64,000 nt of DNA from Cucumis sativus (taxonomy: Eukaryota; Streptophyta; Magnoliopsida; Cucurbitales; Cucurbitaceae), in contig NC_026661.2 in assembly GCF_000004075.3 (NCBI RefSeq), forward strand, positions 3,038,001 through 3,102,000, read 5' to 3'. Below the pieces are notes generated by a model, which ran no database searches, had not been told where the DNA came from, and saw only the letters and a program-made list of their open reading frames with translations. Within the stretch, counting starts at the first letter, position 1, and each line of letters starts with the position of its first letter. A program made the position numbers and the translations under genes. This document shows, in pieces, positions 36,901-49,835 of this stretch.

Positions 36901-37644
36901 ATGTTATATAAAACGTACTAAAAATAAAGTCACACTTATGCTATATATTAAAGAAAAAAACACTTTTGATATTTTTAATATATAAAAAATATGTAAAAGT
37001 GCTTGTGTTCTTATTTAGAATGATAATATTATTAGGGAATGCAAGTGTAGTAGTGTGTGACCAAAGTATATTTTTCTAAATAAGGAAAGGAAATTTAAAT
37101 TAAATATTATGTTGTCCAAGTCATCCTCAAATATCAGTGAGGATGATAGTGAAATTAAAGTCTGAAAGATACTACAAGAATTGTTTGTTTTTCTTTTTAT
37201 AAAAAAATTGATAGTGGATTTTAAGAACATTTTAATTTTAACCGAAGTCTTATCAGCTAAGTAACCTTATGATCTTATTATTTTTTCTTCTTTATTTTGT
37301 TGAGTGTAGATAAACTACTTGATGGAAGGATCCAGAAGGTTAAATGGAGAATAAAAAAAAAATGTTGCTTTCTATATTTGTTGGATGTGCTTTTTGGGTT
37401 AAATGTATAATGCACATGAAGTGAGAAGAAAAATGATGAAGTCGAGAAAATGACAAGGTTTAAACTAAAGGTAGCACTTTAGTCTATTTGACATAGGGAG
37501 AGATGGTTAATTGGTTTATGTGAAAGCTTAAATTAATGTGTTTGGACTCAACTAAAATCGAACTTAATAAATAGATAAGGGGACATGTCTCATGCATGCC
37601 GACCAAAAGCATTAACAAAGCTATGACTAAAATGAGCCGTAGGG

Positions 37645-37718
37645 GAAGAAGTTTGACATCAGTGATGCCCTCACAACCAAAGAAGAAGTTTGACATCAGT
37701 GATGCCCTCACAACTAAG
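37645..37718. repeat. Two-copy 37-base tandem repeat
   Basis: The unit starting GAAGAAGTTTGACATCAGTG occurs at 37645 and again at 37682 and is nearly identical over its full length. It lies within a locally less AT-rich patch. No gene is recognised there. Confidence 0.8.
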
Positions 37719-38339
37719 TACGTAACGGAGATCGATCATAGACAAACACAACACATAATATATCTTTCACCTAGTAAGTTGCATGATTGGTCCTAAAACG
37801 ACTTTGAAATTCCAATAAAACAACCTAATAAGTCAATTACCTTTATAAACACATCATATAGTCTCGTATGAAGTAAATTGAATCTTGTTATAAAACTCCT
37901 CAACTTCCAAACTCTTTAAATATTTAGCTTTGACATTAGAGTTTGACTAAAATAAGTTAAGTATTAAAATGTTTTATAAACTTTGGATTGGTTTTGATGT
38001 TTTCTCTTTTTCAAATCACATTTTTTTCGGATGACATTCAAATAAATTATATGTTTCAATGTTAATTTTGACAACAACATTGTTTTTATTGATATCAATA
38101 GATGATATTATATATATATTGTTGGATTTTGCTTTATAAATTTTTTGTTTTTTAAAATTAAACCACTCTAATACATTCTTTGTTTTTAAAGAGAGTATAA
38201 TCATTTAATAAAATTTTCGTCACTTCCTTCTTAATTTTTTCCCCCTGTTTTTATTTACAATTTTTATTATTTTCATTTTTCTAAAATGTATATATGAATT
38301 ATTAAGTTAATAGTTGTTTATGCTAAATTCAGGCTAAGA

Positions 38340-38960
38340 AAAAACATACTTAATCTTCACATGACACCAACGATTGAATTTTTTATTAAGCGAAGGTAGG
38401 TCCTACGAAACAAAAACAAAAAAATTTACACTAATGTCTAAGTTAATAAGAGAATTACAAAATAGATAATAAATCAAAAATCTAAGTCACCTCATATGGG
38501 AGCTACAATTGAGTATATTTATACAAGGAATTTGATGTATGGTGTTTATCTTTGTTCAACTAGGATTAGGATATAAGCTTCCTAATCCTAGATGAGATAG
38601 GTTATCTCTCAAGTTGAATAGATTAGGAGGTGTCAAATGGAGAAAATCATATGCTTAAGCTCGACCGGGAGGGTATTCTTTGGGCTATGTGTTGAGTTTC
38701 AAGTGTGACTTTGGGCCAAGACATGTGTAAAAGATGCCTCATGGGCATTTTGCAAGAGTCCACCTCGACCTCGACCTTGACCTCGACCACTGTCTTGGGC
38801 TTGGCTTAAGCCAACCTTCTAGTAATGGTTTACATCATCCACTAGCTTGGGCCTTGCACAAACCAACCTCCTTTCCTAGTCAAACTTTGATCTTTAATTA
38901 TTTCTTTTGGCTTATATCATATCATGCTTGTTTTGACTTATTATAACATTTGATTCAAAA
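38340..38960 (-). mobile_element. Probable remnant of an LTR-retrotransposon long terminal repeat
   Basis: This block of about 600 bases is richer in GC than its surroundings. Read on the minus strand it contains a GGTCGAGGTC-type tandem, several GGCCCAAG-like words, a TATA-like TTGTATAAATATACT box and a T-rich end, in the order expected for an LTR. No gag or pol coding sequence lies beside it, so it would be a solo or fragmentary LTR. It is diverged and looks old. The boundaries are approximate. Confidence 0.4.
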
Positions 38961-41126
38961 TCACTTATAACAATAGCAAAATAAAAATAAATTCATAGCG
39001 AAAATAGTGCTTATAAACTTCGAAAACTAAATACTTATCAAACGAAATAATATACATATCTTTAAATCTTTGTTTTCTTGTTTTTGAAATTGAATAAGAA
39101 AATTCAAATATTTCTTAACAAGTATGAAATTCAGATGGTTAAGCAAATAAGACAGCGACATAAAGATTATCCGTAAAAGAAACCATCACTATAAATGTAA
39201 AGAAAATTACACATAAGCCCCCTAAGTATCTTCTTCAACAAACTAAATTGATTGGAAAATGATTGAGTGAAGGAACATATGAAAGTTTGGTAGAGAAAGC
39301 AAAATATTCTAAACCTTGGATAAGGTTTGGTTTGATGACACATATATGTAGTAAGATTAAGGCATTTTTGGATAATCATAGAACCAATATGGCCTTTTGA
39401 GCAGCCAAAGTTTTCTATGGGCAACTTAATTAAGGTTCCTATTGACACGTGTCAACCATTCCAGCTCCAACAAATTTATAAATTAAAATTTAAAAACCTT
39501 AGCTTAAATATTGTTTTCTTTCATTTCTATAAAGGCCACACTCTTTAGTCAAAAACCTAGACCCTTCTTTCCAACATGTCTCAATTGGGTCACCTCATCA
39601 AAAGCTTCTATCATTTAATCTAAAAGCATACATTTTTTTTTCTTTTTAAATTTTGTTTTCCTGGTCTATATTTGAAAATAACTAATATTTTTAATAGTTT
39701 ATTTATTTTACTTATGGAATCTATATGCTTACTTGATTTGATCATATCAATTTAATTTAAAAGTTTTTTGTTATTTTATTTAGATGTAGTTGTAAAGAGT
39801 TTGAAGGCAATGGAGAAGTAATGAAGTCTTCTAAAGCAGTGCAAATTATATCTAATTTAAATATTGACTAGCATTAGACGATACATAAACATTTTGAGAG
39901 TACATAAATCAAAATGAACCAAAGTCGTAAAAGTACCATAATCAAATTAGTTTTTAAATCTTGAATAAACTACCACGTTCAAACTTTGTATTTCTTTTTT
40001 TTTTCTTCTTTCAAATTTACTATATCTAGATATGGAGATCTTAACATTATAGGTTAACTAGTTGAATTCTATTCAAGTTAGTAGTACAATAATTGTTTTT
40101 TAGTCCGTATTTCTTTGTTTGTCATTTTGACAATACGTTGAGTAAAAGAATCAAACATCTAACGTTTAAGTCAATATTTAAATTATTTAAACTATATGCA
40201 TATTAGTGGTAGATTCACGACCAACCTGTCAATATTTTTAAATAGTAATTATTATTCACAAAATTATTTTAGAGATTGGATATCAAACAACAATTTGTTA
40301 AGATTATTTGTCTAGTTTGTTTAATTAATCAAGAGAGCATTAAGCATTAAAGTCAATTATTGTGATAAGATGCTTTTGCACTATACTATTGGGCCCCTTG
40401 ATGTAACTAAAAATAGTTGGATTACACCATTTAAGGCCCTACATGCAAACCCCACAAAAAGAAACTCTTTTTGGAAACAACGGTCTAATAATTTCTTTCA
40501 AATAATAATAATAATTACAAACAAATAAATACATAAAACAAAATTACTAAACTAATGTATGAAGTTCTAGAGAAAACAAAATTATGCCCTTGGAAGTTGC
40601 AACATGCCCTGCTATCATTTTTCTTCAAAATTTCCTTTTAATATAATCCAATTTTAAACATGGAAACAAATGTGACAATATACCTGTCAATAAAAGATTA
40701 AATTATGCACAAGGTCATCTATTGAAAATATTAACACAGTTAAATTGGCATAGCCACACAATACTTATTAAAGTTTAGGATAGACATTGTTTGAATATTT
40801 AAATAGTCATTGAAGGTCTAATGTGTATGGAATATATATACATATACATACTAACAAATATTAGGTAATTTTTTTTTAGAATGTTGTTATATAACTGGTT
40901 ATTACTTTTTAAATTAATTTAAAATTATTACTACCCGAATTTTAAAAATTGATCTCATGGATCGAGTGAAGCCCACTTCTAAACTGGGCCACGAATATTG
41001 ATCATGAGGCTCAATAATCCCTTTACGTATGGCTGAAAACGCATTACGAACGAACGCCCTTCAACTGTCCAAATCCGAAGTCACCCAAATTCCGGTTAGG
41101 CTTCTTCTCCGAGATCGACGACCACG

Positions 41127-43309
41127 ATGAACAAGCGCTGCCAAAGCCTTGCTCGAATCCTCAAATCCGTCAGTAGATCATTCTCTTCTTCATCTTCTTC
41201 CACCTCCGCCTCTGCTACATCCTCCCAATTCCCCCGCACGTTGGCCGGTCTCCGGGAACGACTCGCCGCGGAGTCCCCAATACTTTCTGATTTCGTTGAT
41301 CTGCAATCTTCTGATTCGTATTCTGTGGAGGTTGGTACGAAGAAGAAGCCCCTTCCTAAACCTAAATGGATGAGGGAATCGGTGCCTGGAGGCGAGAAGT
41401 ATGTTCAGATAAAGAAGAAGCTCCGGGAATTGAAGCTTCACACGGTTTGTGAGGAGGCTAAATGCCCTAATTTAGGGGAATGCTGGTCTGGTGGAGAAAC
41501 CGGCACTGCCACTGCTACAATTATGATTCTTGGTGACACTTGTACTCGTGGTTGCAGGTTAGTAGTAATTCAGTTTATTCACTCCATTTCGTTATGCTTA
41601 TTTAATTGCCAATTAGCGACTGAAGAACCATGATTTCTTGTTATTTTCCCGTGTGTAATGTCAACGTATATATAATTTAGTGGGGAACGTGAATGGACTT
41701 AGAACTGATTGTTTTTGTCATAGAAAATGACCCTGTCGATTACTTTGATATCATCGGGGTGCCTCAGAATTTCTAATTCCATTGCTCTTGTGGGATTGTT
41801 TGAACTCCAGGTTCTGTAACGTGAAGACATCACGAACTCCACCTCCACCGGATCCAAATGAGCCCACAAATGTTGCTGAAGCAATTGCATCATGGGGTTT
41901 GGATTATGTGGTCATTACCAGCGTTGATCGCGACGATTTACCTGATCAAGGGAGTGGTCATTTTGCAGAGACTGTGCAGAAACTTAAGGTGTTGAAGCCA
42001 AATATGCTCATTGAGGCCTTGGGTACTAATTCCCTAGTTTCTATTACGCATAACAGTGTCTAGTTCATTGATGCATTCAAGGATCCTTGATTTAAGGAAC
42101 CTTATTTTATTTGGTTTCGATGCAACTAAGAAATTTAGTGAAAGCTACTAATTTTACCCTGTACTATTGACGTCGCCAAAATCAGCATATGATATTGATT
42201 TGCTTCTGACTATGTTTGTCCAGTGTGATTTTATCTCTTCTTTGATGTTGCTTATGCTTAACTAATTGATTCTGCAGTTCCTGATTTTCGAGGAGACTCT
42301 GGCTGTGTGGAGAAAGTTGCAAGGTCGGGCCTTGACGTCTTTGCTCACAATATAGAGACAGTTGAAGAGCTTCAAGGAGTAGTTAGGGATCACCGTGCTA
42401 ATTTCAAGCAATCATTAGATGTTCTAGTTATGGCCAAAGAGTTTTCTCTATCTGGAACTCTTACAAAGACTTCCATTATGTTAGGCTGTGGGGAAACACC
42501 AGATCAAGTTGTTCAAACAATGGAGAAGGTGAGAGCAGCTGGAGTTGATGTGATGACATTTGGGCAGTATATGAGACCTTCAAAACGCCACATGCCTGTA
42601 TCAGAATACATTACTCCTGAGGCTTTTGAGAAGTATCAAAATATTGGCATGAAAATGGTACTTTCTCTTTCTAATTATTTGAACATTTTGATTGTATACT
42701 GGCTTCCCTGTTCTGCTAGTGAAAAATGATGATTGCTCAATCAATACCTTAAAGGCAAGTCGACTTGATTTTTTTATAAAAAAAAGTTATAATATTGTAT
42801 CATTTCCCATCAGGCTAGGATGAATCAAAGTGCATAAGTTTTTCTCTAACTTAAATATCTATTTTAAGCACACTTCAAAAGTTAATCCAAACAGGTTTTA
42901 TTGGATTCATTCAGTGTGAATAACTTTCATTTGCATTTTCCTTCTCTCGGATCTGTACCGTTGTAATTTTTCGTGTGTTGATTTGTTAGAGGGAGTCCAT
43001 GTTTTACCTAAAGCATATACTAATTCACACTTCGATTCATAACCCTCATTTTTAAGTTTATAGGAAATCTCCATCATCAAGTAGTACTTATTATATGATC
43101 AATAGTCTTTTAATGGCTGGAGTTACCTGCCAGCCTTGAGGGTGCAACAATTATCTAAAAATCTTTTTTTTGTTTGGTTGTGGCAGGGTTTTCGATATGT
43201 GGCTTCTGGCCCAATGGTTAGGTCTTCATACAAGGCAGGAGAATTCTATATCAAGTCAATGATTGAATCAGATCGGGCAGCTTCTAATTCACAGCCTACC
43301 CAACTTTGA
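41127..43309 (+). CDS. LIP1: Lipoyl synthase, mitochondrial (LIP1/LipA)
   Basis: Four exons: 41127-41557, 41811-42022, 42278-42657 and 43187-43309; 381 residues, close to the Arabidopsis protein. The enzyme inserts two sulfurs into protein-bound octanoate to make the lipoyl cofactor of pyruvate dehydrogenase, 2-oxoglutarate dehydrogenase and glycine decarboxylase. The first 40 residues are Ser/Arg-rich ([15 protein letters not shown]) and suit a mitochondrial presequence. The auxiliary [4Fe-4S] cluster motif [12 protein letters not shown], the radical-SAM motif CTRGCRFC (split by intron 1) and the C-terminal RSSYKAGE motif that binds the auxiliary cluster are all present. Junctions keep phase: R split at intron 1, V at intron 2. 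Intact. The plastid LIP1p paralogue is less likely given the presequence and gene structure. Confidence 0.96.
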
Positions 43310-44102
43310 TTATTGTTACCATTTCTATTGGTCATCTGTCCCTAACAATCCCTACAAAATTTAACAATGTTGCATGTAAGTTGGCATATAAGCAAATTGG
43401 ACTTTTGATTTGATGGATTTGTCCAGTCGTTTTGTCAAATTTTTGTGCTCCTGATCCGCTGCAGATGTATTGTCACTGTAGCCATAAATTTTTGTTCTAC
43501 TCCTATATAATATCTCCCCTTCATCCTGTTCTTTCTGATCAGCATAGGGGTATTACTATTCTTGTAATATCGGGATTGGAATTTTATTTATTTGCTATTT
43601 GTATAGGTTTACGTTTATACCATTTTGGTTCATACAAAAACTCAATTATTGGATTTCAATGCAAAAGCAGGTTCAACTGTGAACGAGTTGACTTAAAGGA
43701 TCTGGTAATTTTCTTCTCAAGTCCTCATTCTATACGGATTGAAAAGATGTTAAGGTCATGAAAAGATGTAATGTTCTCTTATAGTGGTAAAATATTTATT
43801 TTTATAGAAGAACGTTAAAAGGAACGTCAAGTGAACATTAACATCTTTTTACGATTCCTCTGTCTTAAGCCAATCCCATGCCTCGTATTAAACACGCCAT
43901 TGACAGTCAGTTTCTTCTCTATTGGTACTGGGCGTCGAGCCATTTCACTGCCAACTCTGCCAGTGTCTCGCCCAGGTGCTTTCCTTTCCCACCCAAAATT
44001 CGGTACCCTAATCGTTAATTTCAAATTTTCAAATCTTCAAATTCTAATATCTCACTTCATTTAGCTTCCATCTCCATTTCCATTTTTCACATTCACCACT
44101 CT
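43310..44102 (+). other. LIP1 3' flank and leader of the MGCCC-start gene
   Basis: The first 250-450 bases are probably the LIP1 3' UTR. A pyrimidine-rich run at 44060-44100 just before the next start codon is likely the leader of the following gene. Open frames in this stretch (for example 43432-43761) show no recognisable protein. Confidence 0.45.
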
Positions 44103-44972
44103 ATGGGTTGTTGCTGTAGCAGAGCCTTGGACAGGGGTCAACCTCATACCCTGGACAAGAACCATCGTTCTGCAAAGCCTTCGTCACCGGGATGGTTCGA
44201 CACTGATGTCGAAAACGTTCCAGATAACAGAACCCCGGAAGAAGAAACCGTCAAAGAAGTCCTCTCAGAGACTCCCATTGCTAAGCCATGTAGTGTTCTG
44301 CAAACATCCCATAAGAAGCCACCGGAGCAGAGAGTAAAAGCAAGCGAAATGGATGGTTCGCTTGGCAAGGGAGAGGAAAGTATTGTTTCAGTTTCGGAGA
44401 CGTCTCAGGTTACAGAGTGGTGCAGCAATATGAGTGAAAGCGTGTCGATGGCGACCACCATTTCGGAGCAAAGGGAAGGGGATGAAGCATCAAGTAAGAG
44501 CAGAGATATTGGTCGAAATATAAAACCAAAGATTCGCAGAAAACGGCCATGCTCCGGCAACCTATCATATCGAAGAGAACAGAGAGACAAATGTACAACA
44601 AAGAGACCTGCTGAACTTTTACCAGAGAAGAAGTCCCGTGTGAATTGCAGGTACTCACATGGGACGACAGAATCAAGAGAGGCAAGGACCAGGAAGCTGA
44701 ATGGAGGGCAGCACGAGCAACAATCTGGAGTCAGCCATGGCCGCCGTTCGAGGTCACCAGCTACTCGAACAGTTAAAGAAACGAATAAGACAGGGAATAT
44801 GAAAAGCAGTGTCATGAAAATGACCGGACAACCTGGGGACCAACAAGAGACAGTGACCACCGAGCATAGAGACGAAGGAAAGTTGGAGAAGCCAATGGAT
44901 GGTTCAATTCAGCCCCCAAATGAATCCATTGAAAACCCACTTGTCTCACTTGAATGTTTCATCTTTCTGTAG
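44103..44972 (+). CDS. Plant-specific basic protein with acylatable MGCCCS N-terminus
   Basis: Single exon, 289 residues. The N-terminus MGCCCSRA fits N-myristoylation of Gly2 and palmitoylation of Cys3-5, so the protein is probably membrane-anchored. An acidic motif WFDTDVENVPDNRTPEEETVKEVLSETP lies at about residues 31-58 and the very C-terminus is NPLVSLECFIFL. I recognise these two blocks as the conserved ends of a plant family of unknown role whose middle varies. The middle (about 110-250) is disordered, rich in Arg, Lys, Ser, Thr and Glu, and looks like an SR-type repetitive region. No catalytic domain is seen. It lies 0.8 kb downstream of LIP1 on the same strand, without evidence of functional linkage. 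Confidence 0.8.
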   Translation: MGCCCSRALDRGQPHTLDKNHRSAKPSSPGWFDTDVENVPDNRTPEEETVKEVLSETPIAKPCSVLQTSHKKPPEQRVKASEMDGSLGKGEESIVSVSETSQVTEWCSNMSESVSMATTISEQREGDEASSKSRDIGRNIKPKIRRKRPCSGNLSYRREQRDKCTTKRPAELLPEKKSRVNCRYSHGTTESREARTRKLNGGQHEQQSGVSHGRRSRSPATRTVKETNKTGNMKSSVMKMTGQPGDQQETVTTEHRDEGKLEKPMDGSIQPPNESIENPLVSLECFIFL

Positions 44973-46015
44973 ATTCTAATGCAGATTAGTGTATTTGGTT
45001 GGTGTTGATTTATTATCAATTTTCCTGAAATATGTTGTACACAAGACTCTGTTAGTTTCTGTAGTTCTTTTGATTGTTTGACTTTTACTTGCTTTGCTTC
45101 GTTTTTGTAAATGGGAAGTGGTAACATGGTTTGCTTTGACTCCAGTATTTCTCGTTGGTTTTTGAGATTCGAACTTGCTATGGGGATCTGTAATTCAAAT
45201 GGTCCTCCAACTTGGCATCTCTCTTTTATTGTTTTTGGGAAAAGTGAAGTCTTTTTCCTTTCAATCTCTTTTTTCATTGTTTGTATTGAATATGCATGGA
45301 ATACAGGTTATGTCTTCTCTGGTGGGGCTAACACGGGAACGCTTCTCCTTTTCTTTTCTCTCTGTGTTGCATTGTAGACTGTGCTGTCCCAAGCACTCCA
45401 GACAAAGGGGTCAACAAAAGTAGCACGGAGTCCAAGGAGAATTTGCACGAAGATTTCTCGTAATATTGTGAGTCATCATCTCTATTCACCTGCTGTTAAT
45501 GCCTAATTAGGAAGTAATAACGAAAGAGCCTATAAAAAAACCCACTAAAATTCTTTTGCAAATGCTGATAACAATGGCTATTACGTAAAAAGATTCAGTA
45601 TCGAGAACTTTAATTTGTGTTTTCGATGCTGACGTTTCTACTTTTCACAGTTGGTGGTAGAAGTATGTGGATAATTAACTTATGTTGTAACTTTGATGCC
45701 AGTGAAAGAGGAATGGGATTCATTATGAACATAACAATCACGGAACTAATCATGTATTACAGTAGCTGACCCAGCTTGCAACAATCATTCATTTTCATCC
45801 TCTCTTTTCATTAGGTGGGGGCAAGAGAAGGCCCAAATCCACATCATCAAATATAACCTACAGGGGCCTCTATACATATTGAAGTTAGAGACTGAAGTTG
45901 ATGTGACTTTCACCATGTTTTCAACTTTAGAATGTCAAGTTGCAAGTCAGAATAAGCTGAAATTCATTCCAAGTGTGGGGTGACCCTTTGTTCTATAGTG
46001 ATGTTATTTTTAAGG
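44973..46015. other. Convergent spacer between the MGCCC-start gene and the next minus-strand gene
   Basis: It holds 3' UTR-like sequence from both sides. Reading frames at 45111-45423 are Phe/Ser/Leu-rich and unrecognised. No RNA gene or repeat is evident. Confidence 0.45.
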
Positions 46016-48558
46016 TCAACTGATGTTGGAGCTTGATGTTAAGCTTGATGATGGACACATGCTCAAGCTATGTTGATGTAGAGGCTTCAAAATGGGTTCT
46101 GGAGGACAGGGTGCAGGAGCTGGGTGAGCAATGTAGGTTGGAATTTCTTCACCTGGCATCAATACCGACACTCCTCGAGCGTAAACCGTCATCTACATAA
46201 ATCAAGTAAAAAATAATTAATCAGTTAATACCCCTACGGTAAGAAAAACTTTGCTTCTCTGCTACAATTATATCAGTAGAAGTATATTACTTTACATGTC
46301 ATCAAAGAGGAGAGAGAGATTTTAATGACTTGAACACTGTACCGTCACTGTTGATAACAGTGTATAAATATAAATTTGATTAAAAGATAGATGAATCAAA
46401 ACCTCACTCCAATAGAACATTAATGCTTGTCTGAACCTTTTTTCCCTTTTTCTTTACCCTTTTTTCCCCTTATGAAGAGAAAGATAAGCCACATGATCAA
46501 ACATGATGGTCACTAAAAGCAAATGTTCTCAAACAAGAAAGAAAACTCATAATAATGATCACCATTCTAATTTTCAGTTGAAAATAGCTGGCCTATGAGC
46601 TAAAAGGAGGACAACTTTATCATACTTGAGATGCAAGAATAGAACACAAATTAGTGGAAATAGATTCTGAATCATCCAGGACCTCCCTATTCAAAACCCC
46701 TTCTACCCTGCTAGTATTTTTCCCAACACAATAAAACTCTAAAGTATTACTTAAATCTTTGAGTACTCTCTCCCAACCAAACTCAGCTGTACATGATAGT
46801 ATGGTACAAGTATACCTCATAGAATGTAGGAAAGACATTGAAAATGGTGCCAGCTGAGACTTTGAAACACTTTATAAAGCTAAATAAAATACTTAAAATA
46901 TATGTGCACATTACTATAGTGTAATCAGAAAGGGAAACATAGCATGTGATTATGTTTGTAATTAACTTGCAACTGCACCTAAATGCTTATGAACAGTTCT
47001 GCTATTTCTTGCTTGAAAGTAAACAATGCATTTAATGGTGTAGGATAAAATGGTTGACAAAGTTTGTTACATCGAGATAACTTTGAATAATCTCTTGTTT
47101 TAAAATGTCATCTGGCACAGCTTCACAAGCTAGTAATGGTTTAAAAATTAAGAGGAGCTTGCAAATTTTAAAGACTTATGGATGTGTTTTGGCTATCAAA
47201 TTTTATTCTAGTTAGATTGCTTTGACAGTTGAGACAAAAACACATGCTACCTACATGCTGTGGACCCTTATCCTTAAAATCTAGAATGAGGAAAACTATT
47301 GCATTAATGTTAACATACAGAAGTAATATAGAAAATTTCAGAACAGAACAGTTTCAAAATAGTTTTTTCTTTTAAGAAACAAACTTTGTAAAAGTCTAAA
47401 CTCAAGAGGGCAACAGAAACGAAAGGTCGTCATTCGTCAATTATAACATCGCAAACTCAACAGGGGAAGAATACCAATTAGCAACTCAGCTGACAGCATG
47501 ACGAACCACATAAAGAGCAACTGAATTACCTTGCCAAAACGATAAAGAGACCTTTCTTAAATACCTTACCAAAAGACTGATCTCATCAGCTGCATTCTTC
47601 TCTTCAGTAAAGTACGTCCGGCAGTTGTTTGAAAATAGTTTAAACATTATTAATTTTCATTGAAAGAACTAATTATTCTTTAAAGGTGATCCGTTTAAAG
47701 GATGGGTTTCGCACAGAAAGAGGTAAACACATGGTTATGATCTTATCACATTGCTAACAAATAATGTTTCTAAAGAAAAGCAGAAACTATTTATATTAGT
47801 AACACCATAAGATTATAATTTATAACTCTAAGGCCCCACAAAAAAAACTTCCATAACAAACAAATACGATACAACAACTTACAACTCTAAAGCTTAAGAA
47901 AAATGGCATGGGATTCATTTTTCCAAAAGATAATGTACAAATGAACTTTCCATGTATTAAGGTGGTGGAGAATATGATTTCTAGAGCCTTAAAAAGTTCA
48001 AAAGAGTCTCATGCTTACATGGTGGAATACAAGAGAACAGCTCATAATTAGTAAGGTCAATTATTCATCCCACTAAAGAAACTAACAGCCAACAAACTAT
48101 GCCACTATTCTTGAAGATAATGAAATCATTTACACAAACAAATCAGCTTCATAATTCACAATTTACCAATCAAGCCTTAAATCAGCTAAAAGAAAACTCA
48201 AAATAAAGCAACTTGAAGAGCAAACAAAATGTGGACCACCATCAAAATGTAGTTGAAGAAGAAAAGAGAAGATAAAAACCTTAGGAGATGGGTAGCGAGG
48301 CTTTCCATCAAACACCATCTGTGCTTCAAGATCAGAAGGCGGCCGTCCGATGGCCGCCGGCGACCTGGGTCTTAAAAACCTCTCAAAAATTGCCATAACA
48401 AGGAACATAGAGATGAGAATCGCAGTAGCTACAAACCCAAACGACACCGCATTTACCGAATCGTCAAAACGGCTCCAATACTCCTCTCTTTCTGGGTTTA
48501 ACGGTGATACCGCCGGCAACGCCGGCGCTATAGCCCCCCATTTTTGCTCACCTCCCAT
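46016..48558 (-). CDS. Conserved plant single-pass membrane protein of unknown function
   Basis: Two exons: 48280-48558 (93 residues) and 46016-46192 (58 residues plus stop), separated by a 2.1 kb intron in phase 0. The 151-residue product has PLNPEREEYWSRFDDSVNAVSFGF followed by one hydrophobic span at about residues 39-57, then the basic sequence ERFLRPRSP and a conserved tail spanning the junction (KPRYPSPK, then MTVYARGVSVLMPGEEIPTYIAHPAPAPCPPE). I recognise this arrangement in uncharacterised plant proteins. An in-frame ATG 10 codons upstream (48588) would add MLLLFWGFVL. I chose 48558 because homologues begin with M-(A/G)-G. No domain with known activity is seen. Confidence 0.82.
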
Positions 48559-49835
48559 TAAAACAAAACCCCAGAAGAGTAATAACAAAAAAAAAAAAAA
48601 AAAACTACTCTATGTGTTTCCTCTCGTGGTTGAAGTTCTACTGGTAGCAAAGGGATATAGTTGCAGAGAATGGTGGTTTTTCAAAGAAAGGGAAATTGGG
48701 TTGAGAAAAAGAAGATGGGTAAAATGATTACATGAAGACCAGTGATTGAAAAGCCATGTGCAATGAGATAATCAGAGCAAAGAAGAAAGAATATGAAATG
48801 GGGAGAAGAAATGGAGATTTTGCAGAAGAGGAAGATCGTTTTGCAGAGCAAGGTCTCTTTTAACGTTGCTTTCAAAAAGAAAGAAAACAAAGGGCTTTTT
48901 GTTGGGCTGAGTGATGATGATGATTTTTCTTTAGTAAATATTGAGAAAATCAAAATTATATATATAAAAATATATACTATACTACTTACTTTCAAAGCTA
49001 TGTTTATAATATATGTCGATGGAATGAAGTTATGAAGAGAATGTTTAAGATTTAAAAAAAAAAAAAGGTTTGATGTTTTGAAGTTTTGATTGAAGTATAT
49101 ATTGTTGAATGAAAAGGATAAAATAAAAACATGTGAATTGATTGGAAATGTCATGCTTAATTGATTACATTGCATTGAGAATTGAAACTTGTTTAATTAT
49201 TGTATTCTTAAGAATAATTTAGTCACTTGACATGTTGATTATAATCTTTTAAGTTTGCTCTAAGTGATGATGTTCACATTTGACTCTTGCACCATACCTT
49301 ACTTATAATGAGGTTTTGATAATCATTACATTTTAAAACATTATACTTTTAACCTTCCAACTTTTGGACATGTGAAAATAGTACAAGTATCCTCTTACTA
49401 GGTATTAGAAACCTCAATCACCAATTATCTATACCGTTTTACTAGGTAGTTTTGATTTTCAAATAATAACTCTTTTTTAGTTAGATTTTAAAATTAGTTT
49501 CATAGTTAGAATCTTAGTTCCTACAATAATGATAGCTTTTCCTATCTTCTTTTATTTTTCTATTTCAAACATAACTCCATCTTCAAACATAAACTTCCTA
49601 ATTCTAATCCTTAAAAACATAGCACAATGTACCCCAAACACAAGTTCCAAAAGTTAGGTAAGAATATATGAAGTAATGTGATAATATACCAAACTTTTGA
49701 AGTACACATTTTAAAATGTAAATTGTGGAAAGAAAAAAAAAAGTAAATTTTCAATCCCATAATTCCACAGAGACAAACACATTGTGAGCAGTAGTAATAC
49801 AAAAAATTCAGAGAGATCTGGTAGAGAGAAATGGG
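48559..49835. other. Leader and upstream region of the membrane-protein gene
   Basis: The first 300 bases or so are A-rich and GA-rich on the plus strand, as expected for a leader on the minus strand, with an A run at 48588-48604. From about 49030 to 49800 the sequence is AT-rich and unremarkable. The 164-residue minus-strand frame at 48681-49175 is a low-complexity Phe/Ile/Ser product and is not called. Confidence 0.45.

Larger units (their letters stand above)
33081..41126. other. Long AT-rich spacer between divergent SRF and LIP1 genes
   Basis: No protein gene is recognised in about 8 kb. Contents: a GC-richer patch with site II and G-box elements at 33825-33902, a G-box plus telobox patch at 35666-35933, a two-copy 37-base tandem at 37645-37718, a probable LTR remnant at about 38340-38960, and otherwise AT-rich sequence with scattered homopolymers. 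The last 100 bases before 41127 are the LIP1 leader. Confidence 0.5.

Noticed and set aside
44405-44860. 151-residue minus-strand frame
   Set aside because: It is antisense to the MGCCC-start protein and explained by that gene's codon bias.
48681-49175. 164-residue minus-strand frame
   Set aside because: It is a Phe/Ile/Ser-rich product of AT-rich sequence without similarity to a known family, in the upstream region of another gene.
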